DNA from: CAZHAC01 sp964383855
GTDB lineage: Bacteria; Chloroflexota; Dormibacteria; Dormibacterales; Dormibacteraceae
Reading direction: 5' to 3'
Assembly (NCBI GenBank): GCA_964383855.1
Contig: CAYLIP010000007.1
Coordinates: 1 to 57,456 of the forward strand
DNA length: 57,456 bases
Position 1 is the stretch's first letter. Each line of letters begins with the position of its first letter. Positions 18,312 through 25,028 of the stretch are shown in pieces. The notes beneath the pieces are model-generated. The model ran no database searches, had not been told where the DNA came from, and saw only the letters and a program-made list of their open reading frames with translations. The translations under genes and the position numbers were made by a program.

Positions 18312-19091
18312 GACCAGCGCCGAGATCTCCTTCCCCCGGAGGCCGACGACCGCACCGCCCCGAATGCCGTCGGTGGTCGCCATCAGCGACCCGGACAGCG
18401 CCCAGACGCCCGCTCCGGTGCTCTGCAGCCGGCGGGGCGGCCCTGGCAGATCCAGCGCATAGAGGTCGCCACGCCAGTCGCCGGCGAGCAGGCCGCCGGG
18501 TGCCGCCGAGAGCGCCGTGACGCGCGAGGGCAGGCCCGTGGATTCCCACGTCTCTCCGTCGGCCGACCGCAGCACCCCGGTCAGCGTGGCGGCATACAGG
18601 CTGCCCTGCGATTCGGCGAAGGCCTGGTACTCGCCGCCGCCCGGGGAGCCCGCCGAGCTCCAGGAGGCGCCGGCGTCGGCTGATCGCCAGATCCGGCCCG
18701 CCCACTGGCCGGCGACCATCGTCCTGCCCGAGAGCCAGACCGCCGGATAGCGGCCCGCCGGCACCGGCGCCGGCCTCCAGCTGGCGCCGCCGTCGACCGA
18801 CACCGAAACACCATGGTCGGTGCCAAGCAGGAGGCGTCCGCCCTCCGCCGCCAGCGCGAGCGGCGTCCCCGGCCCGGTGGCGCCCAGTGGCTTCACGCCC
18901 CCCTGCGCGCCGACCTGGAGGAGGCGCCCTTGCTCGACTGCATAGAGCGTGTCGCCCGGACCGGCGGCGATCGCGTGACGGTAGCCCTCGGCCGTGGGCG
19001 CGGCGCCGACACGGGCCAGCAGCAGCCCGGCCGTGACCAGTATCGCCGCCGCCGCGCCGTAGACTCGCCTGCGGACATGCGGATCTACCAC
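18216..19091 (-). CDS. BNR/Asp-box beta-propeller-like protein, membrane anchored
   Basis: About 291 residues. An N-terminal hydrophobic helix (YGAAAAILVTAGLLLARV) acts as signal or anchor. Repeats with the Asp-box pattern S-x-D-x-G-x-S/T-W follow (VSVDGGASWRP, RSADAGASWSS, RSADGETWEST, DSIDGGLTWRT), spaced about 45 to 95 residues apart, as in YCF48/sialidase-type beta-propellers. No sialidase catalytic residues are evident. The start is uncertain: GTG 19091 is used here, and the frame is open to 19151. Either start overlaps the 5' end of the divergent ArsC/Spx-like gene. Confidence 0.75.
   Translation of the reverse strand: MVDPHVRRRVYGAAAAILVTAGLLLARVGAAPTAEGYRHAIAAGPGDTLYAVEQGRLLQVGAQGGVKPLGATGPGTPLALAAEGGRLLLGTDHGVSVSVDGGASWRPAPVPAGRYPAVWLSGRTMVAGQWAGRIWRSADAGASWSSAGSPGGGEYQAFAESQGSLYAATLTGVLRSADGETWESTGLPSRVTALSAAPGGLLAGDWRGDLYALDLPGPPRRLQSTGAGVWALSGSLMATTDGIRGGAVVGLRGKEISALVSAGRVLYAGVARGPVLDSIDGGLTWRTVLEG
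19060..19065 (+). promoter_or_regulatory. -10 element TAGACT upstream of the candidate selenoprotein
   Basis: TAGACT ends 11 nt before ATG 19077, so transcription would begin about 4-6 nt before the start codon. Confidence 0.5.
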
Positions 19092-19418
19092 TGGGCCAAG
19101 TGAAGCACCTGCAGGCAGGCCCGGGAGCGGCTTGCTGAAAGGGGCCTCCACCTCGAGGAGCGCGACTTCTTCGCCCGCAGCCTCGAGCGTGCGGAGCTGG
19201 AGGAGCTGGCCCGGCGGGCTGGAGGAGTCCGCCGGATCTTCGCCTTCAACTCGCCGAGCTTCAGAAAGCTCGGGCGCGACCCGGACGAGGTCGGGGACCC
19301 GGAGCTGCAGCTGATCCTCTCCGAACCCCGCCTGCTGCGGCGGCCCCTCCTGCTCACCGATGACGGCCGCGTGCTTTCCGGCGGAAAGGCCGTGTCAGAG
19401 GCCTCCTTCGACCTCTGA
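19077..19418 (+). CDS. Candidate selenoprotein: ArsC/Spx-family thioredoxin-fold protein with in-frame TGA (Sec)
   Basis: Reading from ATG 19077 gives MRIYHWAK, then TGA (19101-19103), then STCRQARERLAERGLHLEE and on to TGA at 19416. The 113-residue product matches ArsC/Spx length and layout: a first beta strand ending in the redox site, a helix, a middle helical region (FNSPSFRKLGRDPDEV), and the late RLLRRPLLLTDDGRVLSGG with the family Arg/Pro. The TGA falls exactly on the catalytic cysteine of the CxxC motif, giving U-S-T-C. No ATG, GTG or TTG lies in frame between the TGA and codon 107, so without readthrough no useful protein is made. An 8-bp hairpin follows the TGA. Alternatives are a recent nonsense mutation or a sequencing error. 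The 3' end overlaps cofD by 24 bp. Confidence 0.75.
19101..19136 (+). promoter_or_regulatory. Candidate bacterial SECIS element
   Basis: UGA at 19101-19103; stem 19114-19121 (GGCAGGCC) pairs with 19129-19136 (GGCTTGCT) as 8 bp including two G-U pairs; apical loop 19122-19128 is CGGGAGC. The loop begins 18 nt after the UGA and has G at its second position, within the known limits for bacterial SECIS elements. Confidence 0.65.
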
Positions 19419-20318
19419 CAGCAGAATGCCTGCCAGGCGCCCTGCCTCGAGCGGGCCGGTCATCAGCGTGTCGGCCACCACCACCCGGTAGCCCAGGGCC
19501 TGGACGGCGGGGACCGCCGCCGAGTCCAACTCGTCGAGCACGAAGGTGGTGGCGAGCCGCTGGTACTCGCCGGCGACGCCGGCCGGCGATGGATCGCGGC
19601 CCAGCGAACGCATCATCTCGACCGTGGGCCCCTTGAGCGCCCGGCCGCCGACCGTGGGGCAGACGGCCACGGTTCGCGCCGGGTCGAGGTCTGCACGGAC
19701 CAGCTCGAGGACCGGCCAGACGCTCACGACGGGGTTGGAGGGCCCGATCACGACCAGGTCGGCGTCGCGCAGCGCGGCCACCGCCTCTGGGGCTGCGCGG
19801 GCCCGCTCGATACCGGCATAGGTGACCCCCCGCACCTGAGGCTGCGCTCGATGGCGCACGTAGAAGTCCTGGAAGGCGAGCGGTCCCCGGTCGGTCTCGA
19901 ACCAGGTCCGGACCGGGTCGTCGGTCACCGGGATCACCGGCGAGGGAACGCCCAGACGGCGGCCCAGCTCCCGCGCCGTCTCCGTGAGCCGGGCGCCGCG
20001 CCGCAGCATCTCGGTGCGCAGCACGTGGAAGGCGAGGTCGCGGTCGCCCAGGGCGAACCAGGCGGGCGCGCCCAGGCGCTCCATCATCCCCATCGTCGCG
20101 AAGGTGTCGCCGGCGATCCCAAAGCCCTTCTCGTCGTCGAAGATGCCGGCCAGCCGGAAGAGCACGGAATCGATGTCGGGGCTGACGTGCAGCCCCCACA
20201 CCACGCAGTCGTCGCCCACGTTGGCCAGGACGGTCAGGCTGCCCGGCGGCAGCGCGGCCTTGAGGCCCACCGCCAGCTTGGCGCCGCCGGTGCCGCCGGC
20301 GACGAGCACCACCTTCAC
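19395..20318 (-). CDS. cofD: 2-phospho-L-lactate transferase (F420 biosynthesis, CofD/FbiA)
   Basis: A 307-residue enzyme that joins the activated three-carbon acid (LPPG or EPPG) to the deazaflavin Fo. Family motifs are at the start (VVLVAGGTGGAKLAVGL), NVGDDCVVWGLHVSPDID, and VIGPSNPVVSVWPVL. Start GTG 20318 is 7 nt after the cofE stop; the longer frame to 20360 is rejected because it runs into cofE. It is the last gene of the Fgd-like-cofC-cofE-cofD run. Whether the substrate is phospholactate or PEP cannot be told from sequence. Confidence 0.93.
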   Translation of the reverse strand: MKVVLVAGGTGGAKLAVGLKAALPPGSLTVLANVGDDCVVWGLHVSPDIDSVLFRLAGIFDDEKGFGIAGDTFATMGMMERLGAPAWFALGDRDLAFHVLRTEMLRRGARLTETARELGRRLGVPSPVIPVTDDPVRTWFETDRGPLAFQDFYVRHRAQPQVRGVTYAGIERARAAPEAVAALRDADLVVIGPSNPVVSVWPVLELVRADLDPARTVAVCPTVGGRALKGPTVEMMRSLGRDPSPAGVAGEYQRLATTFVLDELDSAAVPAVQALGYRVVVADTLMTGPLEAGRLAGILLSEVEGGL

Positions 20319-20325
20319 CGCCGCC

Positions 20326-21054
20326 TCACCGAAAGAGGTCGAGCTCGGCCGGTCGCACAAGGTCGCGGCCGCTGCCCGGCGGCCCTTCGGCCCGGTAGCC
20401 CCGCACGACCGCCATGGGGAGGCGCGCGGTCTTGCCCATCACCAGCTCGGCCGCCGCCGCCAGCTCGTCGGCGACCGCGACGACGCTCACGCTCAACTCC
20501 TTGCCGTGGTCGTCCAGCCGGCCCCGATAGTCGACCAGCACGGGCAGCCCGGCGGCGCCCAGGGCGACGTTCTCGATGCCGATCCGCCAGGCCCGGCCGA
20601 AGGTGTCGGCCACGATCACGCCGACCGGGGTCGCGGTCAGGTCACGGAGCCGCGCCCGGATGCGCTCGGCGCTGGCATCGCTGTCCTCCGGCAGCAGGGT
20701 GATCGCATCCTCGCCGGGAACGTTCGACTGGTCGATTCCGGCGTTGGCGCAGACAAAGCCGTGCCGCGTCTCCACGATCAGGATCCGCTCCCGCCGCACG
20801 ATCCTGACCGTCTCGTCGAGGATGGCCTGGACGAGCCGCGCGTCGTGCCCGATCTCCTGGGCCAGGGCCACCGCGTGGGGGCTGGGCGCGATCTGGGACA
20901 GCCGGCGGACCTGGCCTTCCGCCTTGGAGACCACCTTCTGCGCCACGACCAGCATGTCGCCGGCCTGGAAACCGAACCGAGCGGCGGCCAGCTCCGCCAG
21001 GTCGTCCCCCTCCACCACCTCCGGGATTCCCTCGATGGGAAGGATCTCGATCAA
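20326..21054 (-). CDS. cofE: Coenzyme F420-0:L-glutamate ligase
   Basis: A 242-residue GTP-dependent ligase that adds glutamates to F420-0. Family phrases include AQKVVSKAEGQVRRLS, ETRHGFVCANAGIDQSNV and VIVADTFGRAWRIG. It lacks the C-terminal nitroreductase domain of mycobacterial FbiB, so it is the CofE-only form. The start is TTG 21054 overlapping the cofC stop as TTGA, and cofD follows 7 nt after its stop. Confidence 0.94.
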   Translation of the reverse strand: MIEILPIEGIPEVVEGDDLAELAAARFGFQAGDMLVVAQKVVSKAEGQVRRLSQIAPSPHAVALAQEIGHDARLVQAILDETVRIVRRERILIVETRHGFVCANAGIDQSNVPGEDAITLLPEDSDASAERIRARLRDLTATPVGVIVADTFGRAWRIGIENVALGAAGLPVLVDYRGRLDDHGKELSVSVVAVADELAAAAELVMGKTARLPMAVVRGYRAEGPPGSGRDLVRPAELDLFR

Positions 21055-21653
21055 GAGCGTTCGGCCGGGAGCTTGTGGAGGGCCTCCAGGTCGGATGGCT
21101 CGTCTAGGTCCAGAGCCAGCTCGGGTAGGTCGACGACCTCGAAGGGGACTCCGCGTCCGCGCGCGTCCCGCTCGAACCTGGCCAGGGAGTCGTCGCCGAA
21201 GAAGAGCGCGAGGGCTCCGGGCGGCCGCATCAGGAGCGCGTTGGTGCCCCCGCGGCCGGTGGCGGCCGCGGCGACCGCGCTCGGGGTTGCCGCCCCGGCC
21301 GCCGCCAGGACCTTGCGCAGTGCCTGGCCGGTGACCAGCGGCAGGTCGCTCGAGACCAGGAGCAGCTCGCTCGCGCCCAGGCGCAGGGCGTGCTCGACGG
21401 CGGCACGGGCGGCCGCGTTCTGGCCTGATGGCTCGGCCTCGAGGACGACCTCGGCGCCCTCCTCGGCGGCCAGCGTGGCGGCCTCCGAGCTACCACAGAC
21501 CGCGAGCACAGACTCCGACGCGCGGCGCGCCGCCCGCAGCGCCCGCCGCGCGTTGGCGATCGCCAGCCGGCGCCGCTCCCCCGCCCCGAGCGCGGGCTGG
21601 AGCCGCTGCTTGGCGCTGTCGAAGTCCTTGACGAGGACGGCGATGACGGTCAG
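21051..21653 (-). CDS. cofC: 2-phospho-L-lactate (or PEP) guanylyltransferase
   Basis: A 200-residue nucleotidyltransferase that makes the GDP-linked intermediate used by CofD. The N-terminus TVIAVLVKDFDSAKQRL and the later LLLVSSDLPLVTG and GRGGTNALLMRPPG match the family. No ATG, GTG or TTG is available near the conserved N-terminus. CTG at 21651-21653 overlaps the upstream TGA as CTGA and gives the expected first residues, so I take it as the start. GGAG lies 8 nt before it. Confidence 0.9.
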   Translation of the reverse strand: MTVIAVLVKDFDSAKQRLQPALGAGERRRLAIANARRALRAARRASESVLAVCGSSEAATLAAEEGAEVVLEAEPSGQNAAARAAVEHALRLGASELLLVSSDLPLVTGQALRKVLAAAGAATPSAVAAAATGRGGTNALLMRPPGALALFFGDDSLARFERDARGRGVPFEVVDLPELALDLDEPSDLEALHKLPAERS

Positions 21654-22651
21654 GCGAAGCGCTCCCGCAGCCGGGGAAGGACCTGCTCCGCGTAGACCTC
21701 GAGAAAGCGCGCCTGGTCGTCGGTGGGAGAGTGGAAGACGAGGTGGGTGAACCCAAGCTCGATGTAGGGGCGGATCTGCTCGACGTGCTCCTCGGGGTCG
21801 CTGGAGACCAGCCAGCGCTTCTCCGGATGCTCCACCTTCTTCGCCCGCTCCTCCATCTCTCTCGGGTTGTGGACGTCGACCTTGTCCTCGGCGGGAAGAG
21901 CGAGCGCGGCCCAGATGCCGGTGTCCCGGAGCGCGCGGTCGCGGTCGGCATCGAAGGAGACCTTCACCTCGATCGTCTTCTCGATCGCTCTCTGTTCGCG
22001 ACCCGCCGCCTCCGCGCCCTCCCGGACCGCCGGGAGGAGGGTGTCGCGGTAGAGCTCGACACCCTTGCCCGACGTGCATATGAACCCGTCTCCGTAGCGC
22101 CCGGCCAGCTTGGCCGCGGCCGGCCCCGTCGCCGCTATGTAGATGGGAACCGGCTGCTCCGGCCGGTCGTAAACGGTCACGCCGCGGGTCCGGTAGTACT
22201 CACCGTCCCACTCCACGAAGTCCTCGGTCCAGAGCTTCCGGATCAGCTTCACCGCCTCGCTCAGCCGGCGGAAGCGCTCGCGCTGATCGGGCCAGTCGAT
22301 CCCGATCACCGGCACCTCGTTCATCGACTCGCCGGTGCCCACCCCGAGCACGATGCGGCCCGGGTAGAGGGAGCCCAGCGTGGCAAAGGCCTGGGCCACG
22401 ACGGACGGGTGGTAGCGGAAGGTCGGCGTCAGGACGCTGGTCCCGATCTGTACGCGCTGGGTGCGCTCGCCGAGTGCCGCCATCCACGCCATCGCGAAGG
22501 GCGCATGGCCGTCGGTGTGCCGCCAGGGCTGGTAGTGGTCGCTCACCCACACGGAGTCGAAGCCCCGGCGCTCGGCCTCGACCGCGAAGTCGAGAAGCCG
22601 GCGCGGAGCGAACTGCTCCGCCGACGCCTTCCATCCGAGCCTGAGCGTCAT
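21650..22651 (-). CDS. LLM-class F420-dependent oxidoreductase, Fgd-like
   Basis: A 333-residue TIM-barrel protein of the luciferase-like family. The region SDHYQPW places His and Trp (H39, W43) where F420-dependent glucose-6-phosphate dehydrogenase keeps its catalytic pair, and GVGTGESMNEVP carries the expected glutamate. Its position directly before cofC, cofE and cofD supports use of F420. Glucose-6-phosphate as substrate is plausible but other hexose or alcohol substrates occur in this branch. ATG 22651 overlaps the preceding stop as ATGA. Confidence 0.88.
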   Translation of the reverse strand: MTLRLGWKASAEQFAPRRLLDFAVEAERRGFDSVWVSDHYQPWRHTDGHAPFAMAWMAALGERTQRVQIGTSVLTPTFRYHPSVVAQAFATLGSLYPGRIVLGVGTGESMNEVPVIGIDWPDQRERFRRLSEAVKLIRKLWTEDFVEWDGEYYRTRGVTVYDRPEQPVPIYIAATGPAAAKLAGRYGDGFICTSGKGVELYRDTLLPAVREGAEAAGREQRAIEKTIEVKVSFDADRDRALRDTGIWAALALPAEDKVDVHNPREMEERAKKVEHPEKRWLVSSDPEEHVEQIRPYIELGFTHLVFHSPTDDQARFLEVYAEQVLPRLRERFA

Positions 22652-22839
22652 GGGTTCTTGGGGAAATACCGGCGCCAGCTGAAGGCGATTCCCCCGATCG
22701 CCGCCGCCACCACGACGATCGCCAGGGCGGCCAGGCTCTGGCCGCCCGTCTGCGCCATGCCGCCGGCCAGCATCAGGACCAGCAGGAGGAGCGAGCCCAC
22801 CATCATGACCACCAGCGTGACCGCGCGGTGGAGCTTCAC
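22648..22839 (-). CDS. Small two-TM protein
   Basis: A 63-residue protein with two hydrophobic helices (VTLVVMMVGSLLLLVLMLAG and LAALAIVVVAAAIGGIAF) and a basic tail. It is tied to both neighbours by 4-nt overlaps (GTGA upstream, ATGA downstream), so it is translated as part of the operon that ends in the F420 genes. The function is unknown. Confidence 0.65.
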   Translation of the reverse strand: MKLHRAVTLVVMMVGSLLLLVLMLAGGMAQTGGQSLAALAIVVVAAAIGGIAFSWRRYFPKNP

Positions 22840-23180
22840 TGCGGGCCCGGGAGCTTGGCGATCGCCTCCCGCAGGAGCGCCTCGAGGTCGTCGAGCGAGC
22901 GCTCGCGGGTGAAGGTGCCGACGTCCTCCCGGGTCACGCTGTCACCTTCCCACCAGAGGGCGCTGACCGCGTACTCGTCCGGCTGATCCTCGGTCCAGGA
23001 GACGTCCACCGCCGGGTCGCCGGGGCGCTTGCGGGTGAAGTCGATGCGCCAGACCGGGTCGTCGCGGAAGAACTCGTGCAGGCGGGCGCCCTCCGCCGCC
23101 GCCACCCGTCGCAGCGCGGGCGCCACGATCTCAAAGGCGGCATCCATCTGCCCGAGCTTGTCCCAGGAGGTCCCGGCCAT
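22836..23180 (-). CDS. Hypothetical 114-residue protein, first gene of the F420 operon
   Basis: A soluble alpha/beta protein with MAGTSWDKLGQMDAAFEIV and VDVSWTEDQPDEYAVSALWW, ending in a helix (SLDDLEALLREAIAKLPG). No family is recognised. ATG 23180 is supported by TAAGCT 7 nt upstream; the frame extends to 23222 but only past the promoter. It overlaps the next gene by GTGA. Confidence 0.65.
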   Translation of the reverse strand: MAGTSWDKLGQMDAAFEIVAPALRRVAAAEGARLHEFFRDDPVWRIDFTRKRPGDPAVDVSWTEDQPDEYAVSALWWEGDSVTREDVGTFTRERSLDDLEALLREAIAKLPGPQ

Positions 23181-23187
23181 AAGAGCT

Positions 23188-23193
23188 AGCTTA
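23188..23193 (-). promoter_or_regulatory. -10 element TAAGCT heading the F420 operon
   Basis: It sits 7 nt before ATG 23180; genes down to cofD at 19395 follow with overlaps or short gaps. Confidence 0.5.
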
Positions 23194-23281
23194 GCCCTCC
23201 CATGATCCCCACCCGGACACACGGGAGTCCGAGCCGGCAGCCCGCCTCATCGCCGCCGGTGGCGGAGGCGAGAATCGTCCC

Positions 23282-23935
23282 GTGCACGTGACGCGGGTGG
23301 CCAGCACGCCCTCGACGCAGGACCTGGCGCGCAAGCTTCCGGTCGGCTCGGCGATCGTCGCCGACCATCAGACGGCCGGTCGGGGCCGCCTCGGCCGGGC
23401 CTGGGAGGCCCCGCCCGGCACCGCCCTGCTGGCCTCCTTCGTCCTGGCTTCCCACCCGCTGGCGAGCCTGGCCGCCGGCGTCGCCGCCGCCGAAGCCTGC
23501 GGGGACGGGGTCCGCCTCAAGTGGCCCAACGACCTCCTCCTGGAGGGCGCCAAGCTGGGCGGCGTCCTGGTCGAGCTGACCGGTGGCCGCTGCGTGGTTG
23601 GTATCGGCGTAAACCTGACCGCGGCCCCGGCCGGCGCCTCGATGCTGGGCGAGGACCGAGAAGCGCTGCTCGACCGGCTGGCGGCCGCGCTGGAGCGGTG
23701 GTTCGCGCGGCCGCCCGAGCGGGTGCTCGAGGCCTGGCGCGAGCGGGCCGACACCCTCGGCCGCCAGGTGCGGGTGCAGCTCGGCGAGGAGGTGATCGAA
23801 GGCCTGGCCGAGGACGTCGACGGCGACGGCGCGCTGATCGTGGACGGGCGTCGCGTCCTGGCCGGCGACGTCACCCTGCTCCGGCCGCTGCCCGGTCCAG
23901 GAGGAGCGGCAGCACCTCGCCCGACCTCCCCCTGA
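23282..23935 (+). CDS. birA: Biotin-[acetyl-CoA-carboxylase] ligase
   Basis: A 217-residue monofunctional biotin protein ligase without the N-terminal DNA-binding domain of E. coli BirA. The biotin/ATP motif TAGRGRLGRAW and the catalytic KWPNDLLLEGAKLGG are present, with a small C-terminal SH3-like domain (LGRQVRVQLGEEVIEG). It would biotinylate the carrier subunit that works with the carboxyltransferase at 3502. The start is GTG 23282 with GAGAAT 6 nt upstream, a near fit to the local -10 pattern. Its 3' end overlaps the sirtuin gene by 65 bp on the opposite strand. Confidence 0.92.
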   Translation: MHVTRVASTPSTQDLARKLPVGSAIVADHQTAGRGRLGRAWEAPPGTALLASFVLASHPLASLAAGVAAAEACGDGVRLKWPNDLLLEGAKLGGVLVELTGGRCVVGIGVNLTAAPAGASMLGEDREALLDRLAAALERWFARPPERVLEAWRERADTLGRQVRVQLGEEVIEGLAEDVDGDGALIVDGRRVLAGDVTLLRPLPGPGGAAAPRPTSP

Positions 23936-24632
23936 GCACGACAGCGGCGCGGTCGTCGAGGGGCGTCGGCTCGTCGTTGACGATGACCATGGGGGCGCCG
24001 TTGCGAACCGCTTCCAGCGGAACGTCGGCGGCCGGGTAGACGACCAGGGAGCTGCCGACGACGAGCATGAAGTCGCTCGCCGCCGCCAGGTCGTAGGCCT
24101 CGCTGATGGCCTGGCTGGGAAGCGGTTCGCCGAAGAAAACCGCTGCCGGCTTGAGGAAGGGCCCGCGGCAGAGCCGGCACCTGGGCGGCATCTCGGCCTC
24201 CAGCCGGGCCTGGACGTCGGCGCGGGGCTCGGTGGCTCCGCAGTCCAGGCAGACGACAGTGGTGCCGTTGCCGTGCAGTTCGATCACGCGCCGGCTGCCG
24301 GCGCGGCTGTGCAGGCCGTCGACGTTCTGCGTGACGACGGCGCTGACGTGGCCGGCGTCTTCCATGGCCGCGATCGCCATGTGCCCCGGATTGGGGCGAG
24401 CCGTCACGTACGACTGCCATCGAACCTTGGCCACCTCCCAGTACGCCTCCGGGTGCTCCATGAAGAAGCCGATCGACGCGACCTTGACCGGGTCGTACTC
24501 CTTCCAGAGCCCGTTCTCGCCCCGATAGGTCCGGTGTCCGCTCTCGGCCGACACGCCGGCGCCCGTGAAGACGACGCCGTGGCGCGCGCCGGCCAGCAGC
24601 CGCGCCGCCGCCTCGAGCCCGCCGCCGGCCAT
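23871..24632 (-). CDS. NAD-dependent protein deacylase (sirtuin)
   Basis: A 253-residue Sir2 protein: GVVFTGAGVSAESG (NAD loop), TQNVDGLHSRAG, the catalytic His in ELHGNGTTVVC, and a four-cysteine zinc site (CLDC, CRLC). The GIPxFR loop reads SGHRTYRGENGLWK, slightly off consensus. The start is taken as ATG 24632. A TTG-started extension to 24665 reads into the adjacent miniature element and is probably artefact, although its fusion frame is open. The insertion lies 5 bp upstream of the ATG, so this gene may have lost its original promoter or operon partner. Confidence 0.92.
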   Translation of the reverse strand: MAGGGLEAAARLLAGARHGVVFTGAGVSAESGHRTYRGENGLWKEYDPVKVASIGFFMEHPEAYWEVAKVRWQSYVTARPNPGHMAIAAMEDAGHVSAVVTQNVDGLHSRAGSRRVIELHGNGTTVVCLDCGATEPRADVQARLEAEMPPRCRLCRGPFLKPAAVFFGEPLPSQAISEAYDLAAASDFMLVVGSSLVVYPAADVPLEAVRNGAPMVIVNDEPTPLDDRAAVVLRGRSGEVLPLLLDRAAAGAG

Positions 24633-24637
24633 GTCTA

Positions 24638-24832
24638 GTGGTCCGTCCGGGAAACCACTCGGCAATCCATCGGCCCATCTCCGCCGGGCTCCCTTCGGTC
24701 GCTGAAGCCGGCGTCAAGGGGCCCGGCGATTCGTCGTCGCGCACCCATTGGTGCGCTCCTCCTCACGCCACCCTTTCCTTGGCTCCGGCGGTCTGGGCCG
24801 CGCCTTGTCGAGCTAATTCCCAGACAGACCAC
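24638..24832. mobile_element. 195-bp IS630/Tc1-mariner-type MITE
   Basis: Terminal inverted repeats begin GTGGTCCGTCCGGGAA on the left and GTGGTCTGTCTGGGAA (minus-strand reading) on the right and stay similar for about 29 bp (CTCG then CAA further in). The element is flanked by TA on both sides (24636-24637 and 24833-24834), within a C-TA / TA-G context, the CTAG target with TA duplication known for IS630. There is no transposase gene. An internal perfect 7-bp palindromic stem (GCGCACC/GGTGCGC) lies near the middle. Confidence 0.8.
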
Positions 24833-24948
24833 TAGCGGGGTCCTGGAGGCGGGACCGGCGCGGGCGGCGGCGACGGCGGATTGTCGGGCCCGGGGACCGG
24901 GGGCACCGGCGGCTGGCCTGGATAATCGGGACCGGGAGGGGTGGTCAT
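24832..24948 (-). CDS. Small Pro-rich peptide, probable former operon partner of the sirtuin
   Basis: A 38-residue ORF starting MTTPPGPDYPGQPP and continuing as a Pro/Gly/Asp low-complexity chain. ATG 24948 has TAGCCT (forward 24956-24961) 7 nt upstream, which argues for real expression. Its TAG uses the TA next to the MITE. If the MITE and one TA are removed in silico, this TAG lies 2 nt before the sirtuin ATG, so the two were probably one operon. No known family. Confidence 0.5.
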   Translation of the reverse strand: MTTPPGPDYPGQPPVPPVPGPDNPPSPPPAPVPPPGPR

Positions 24949-24955
24949 GGACCCG

Positions 24956-24961
24956 AGGCTA
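24956..24961 (-). promoter_or_regulatory. -10 element TAGCCT, 7 nt before ATG 24948
   Basis: Likely the original promoter for the Pro-rich peptide and the sirtuin before the MITE arrived. Confidence 0.45.
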
Positions 24962-25028
24962 CCGGCTGCCACCCCCGGCCGCAGGCGGCTCGGCGGCGCC
25001 GCGACCCGCGGCTATCGTAAGAGCGGCG

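Noticed and set aside
19101..19103. Reading the TGA as a plain nonsense mutation in a pseudogene
   Set aside because: Not excluded, but position at the catalytic Cys, an otherwise intact frame and the hairpin favour recoding.
24635..24835. Two 65-residue ORFs, one on each strand, starting in the inverted ends of the MITE
   Set aside because: Created by GTG within the terminal repeats; no protein-like sequence.
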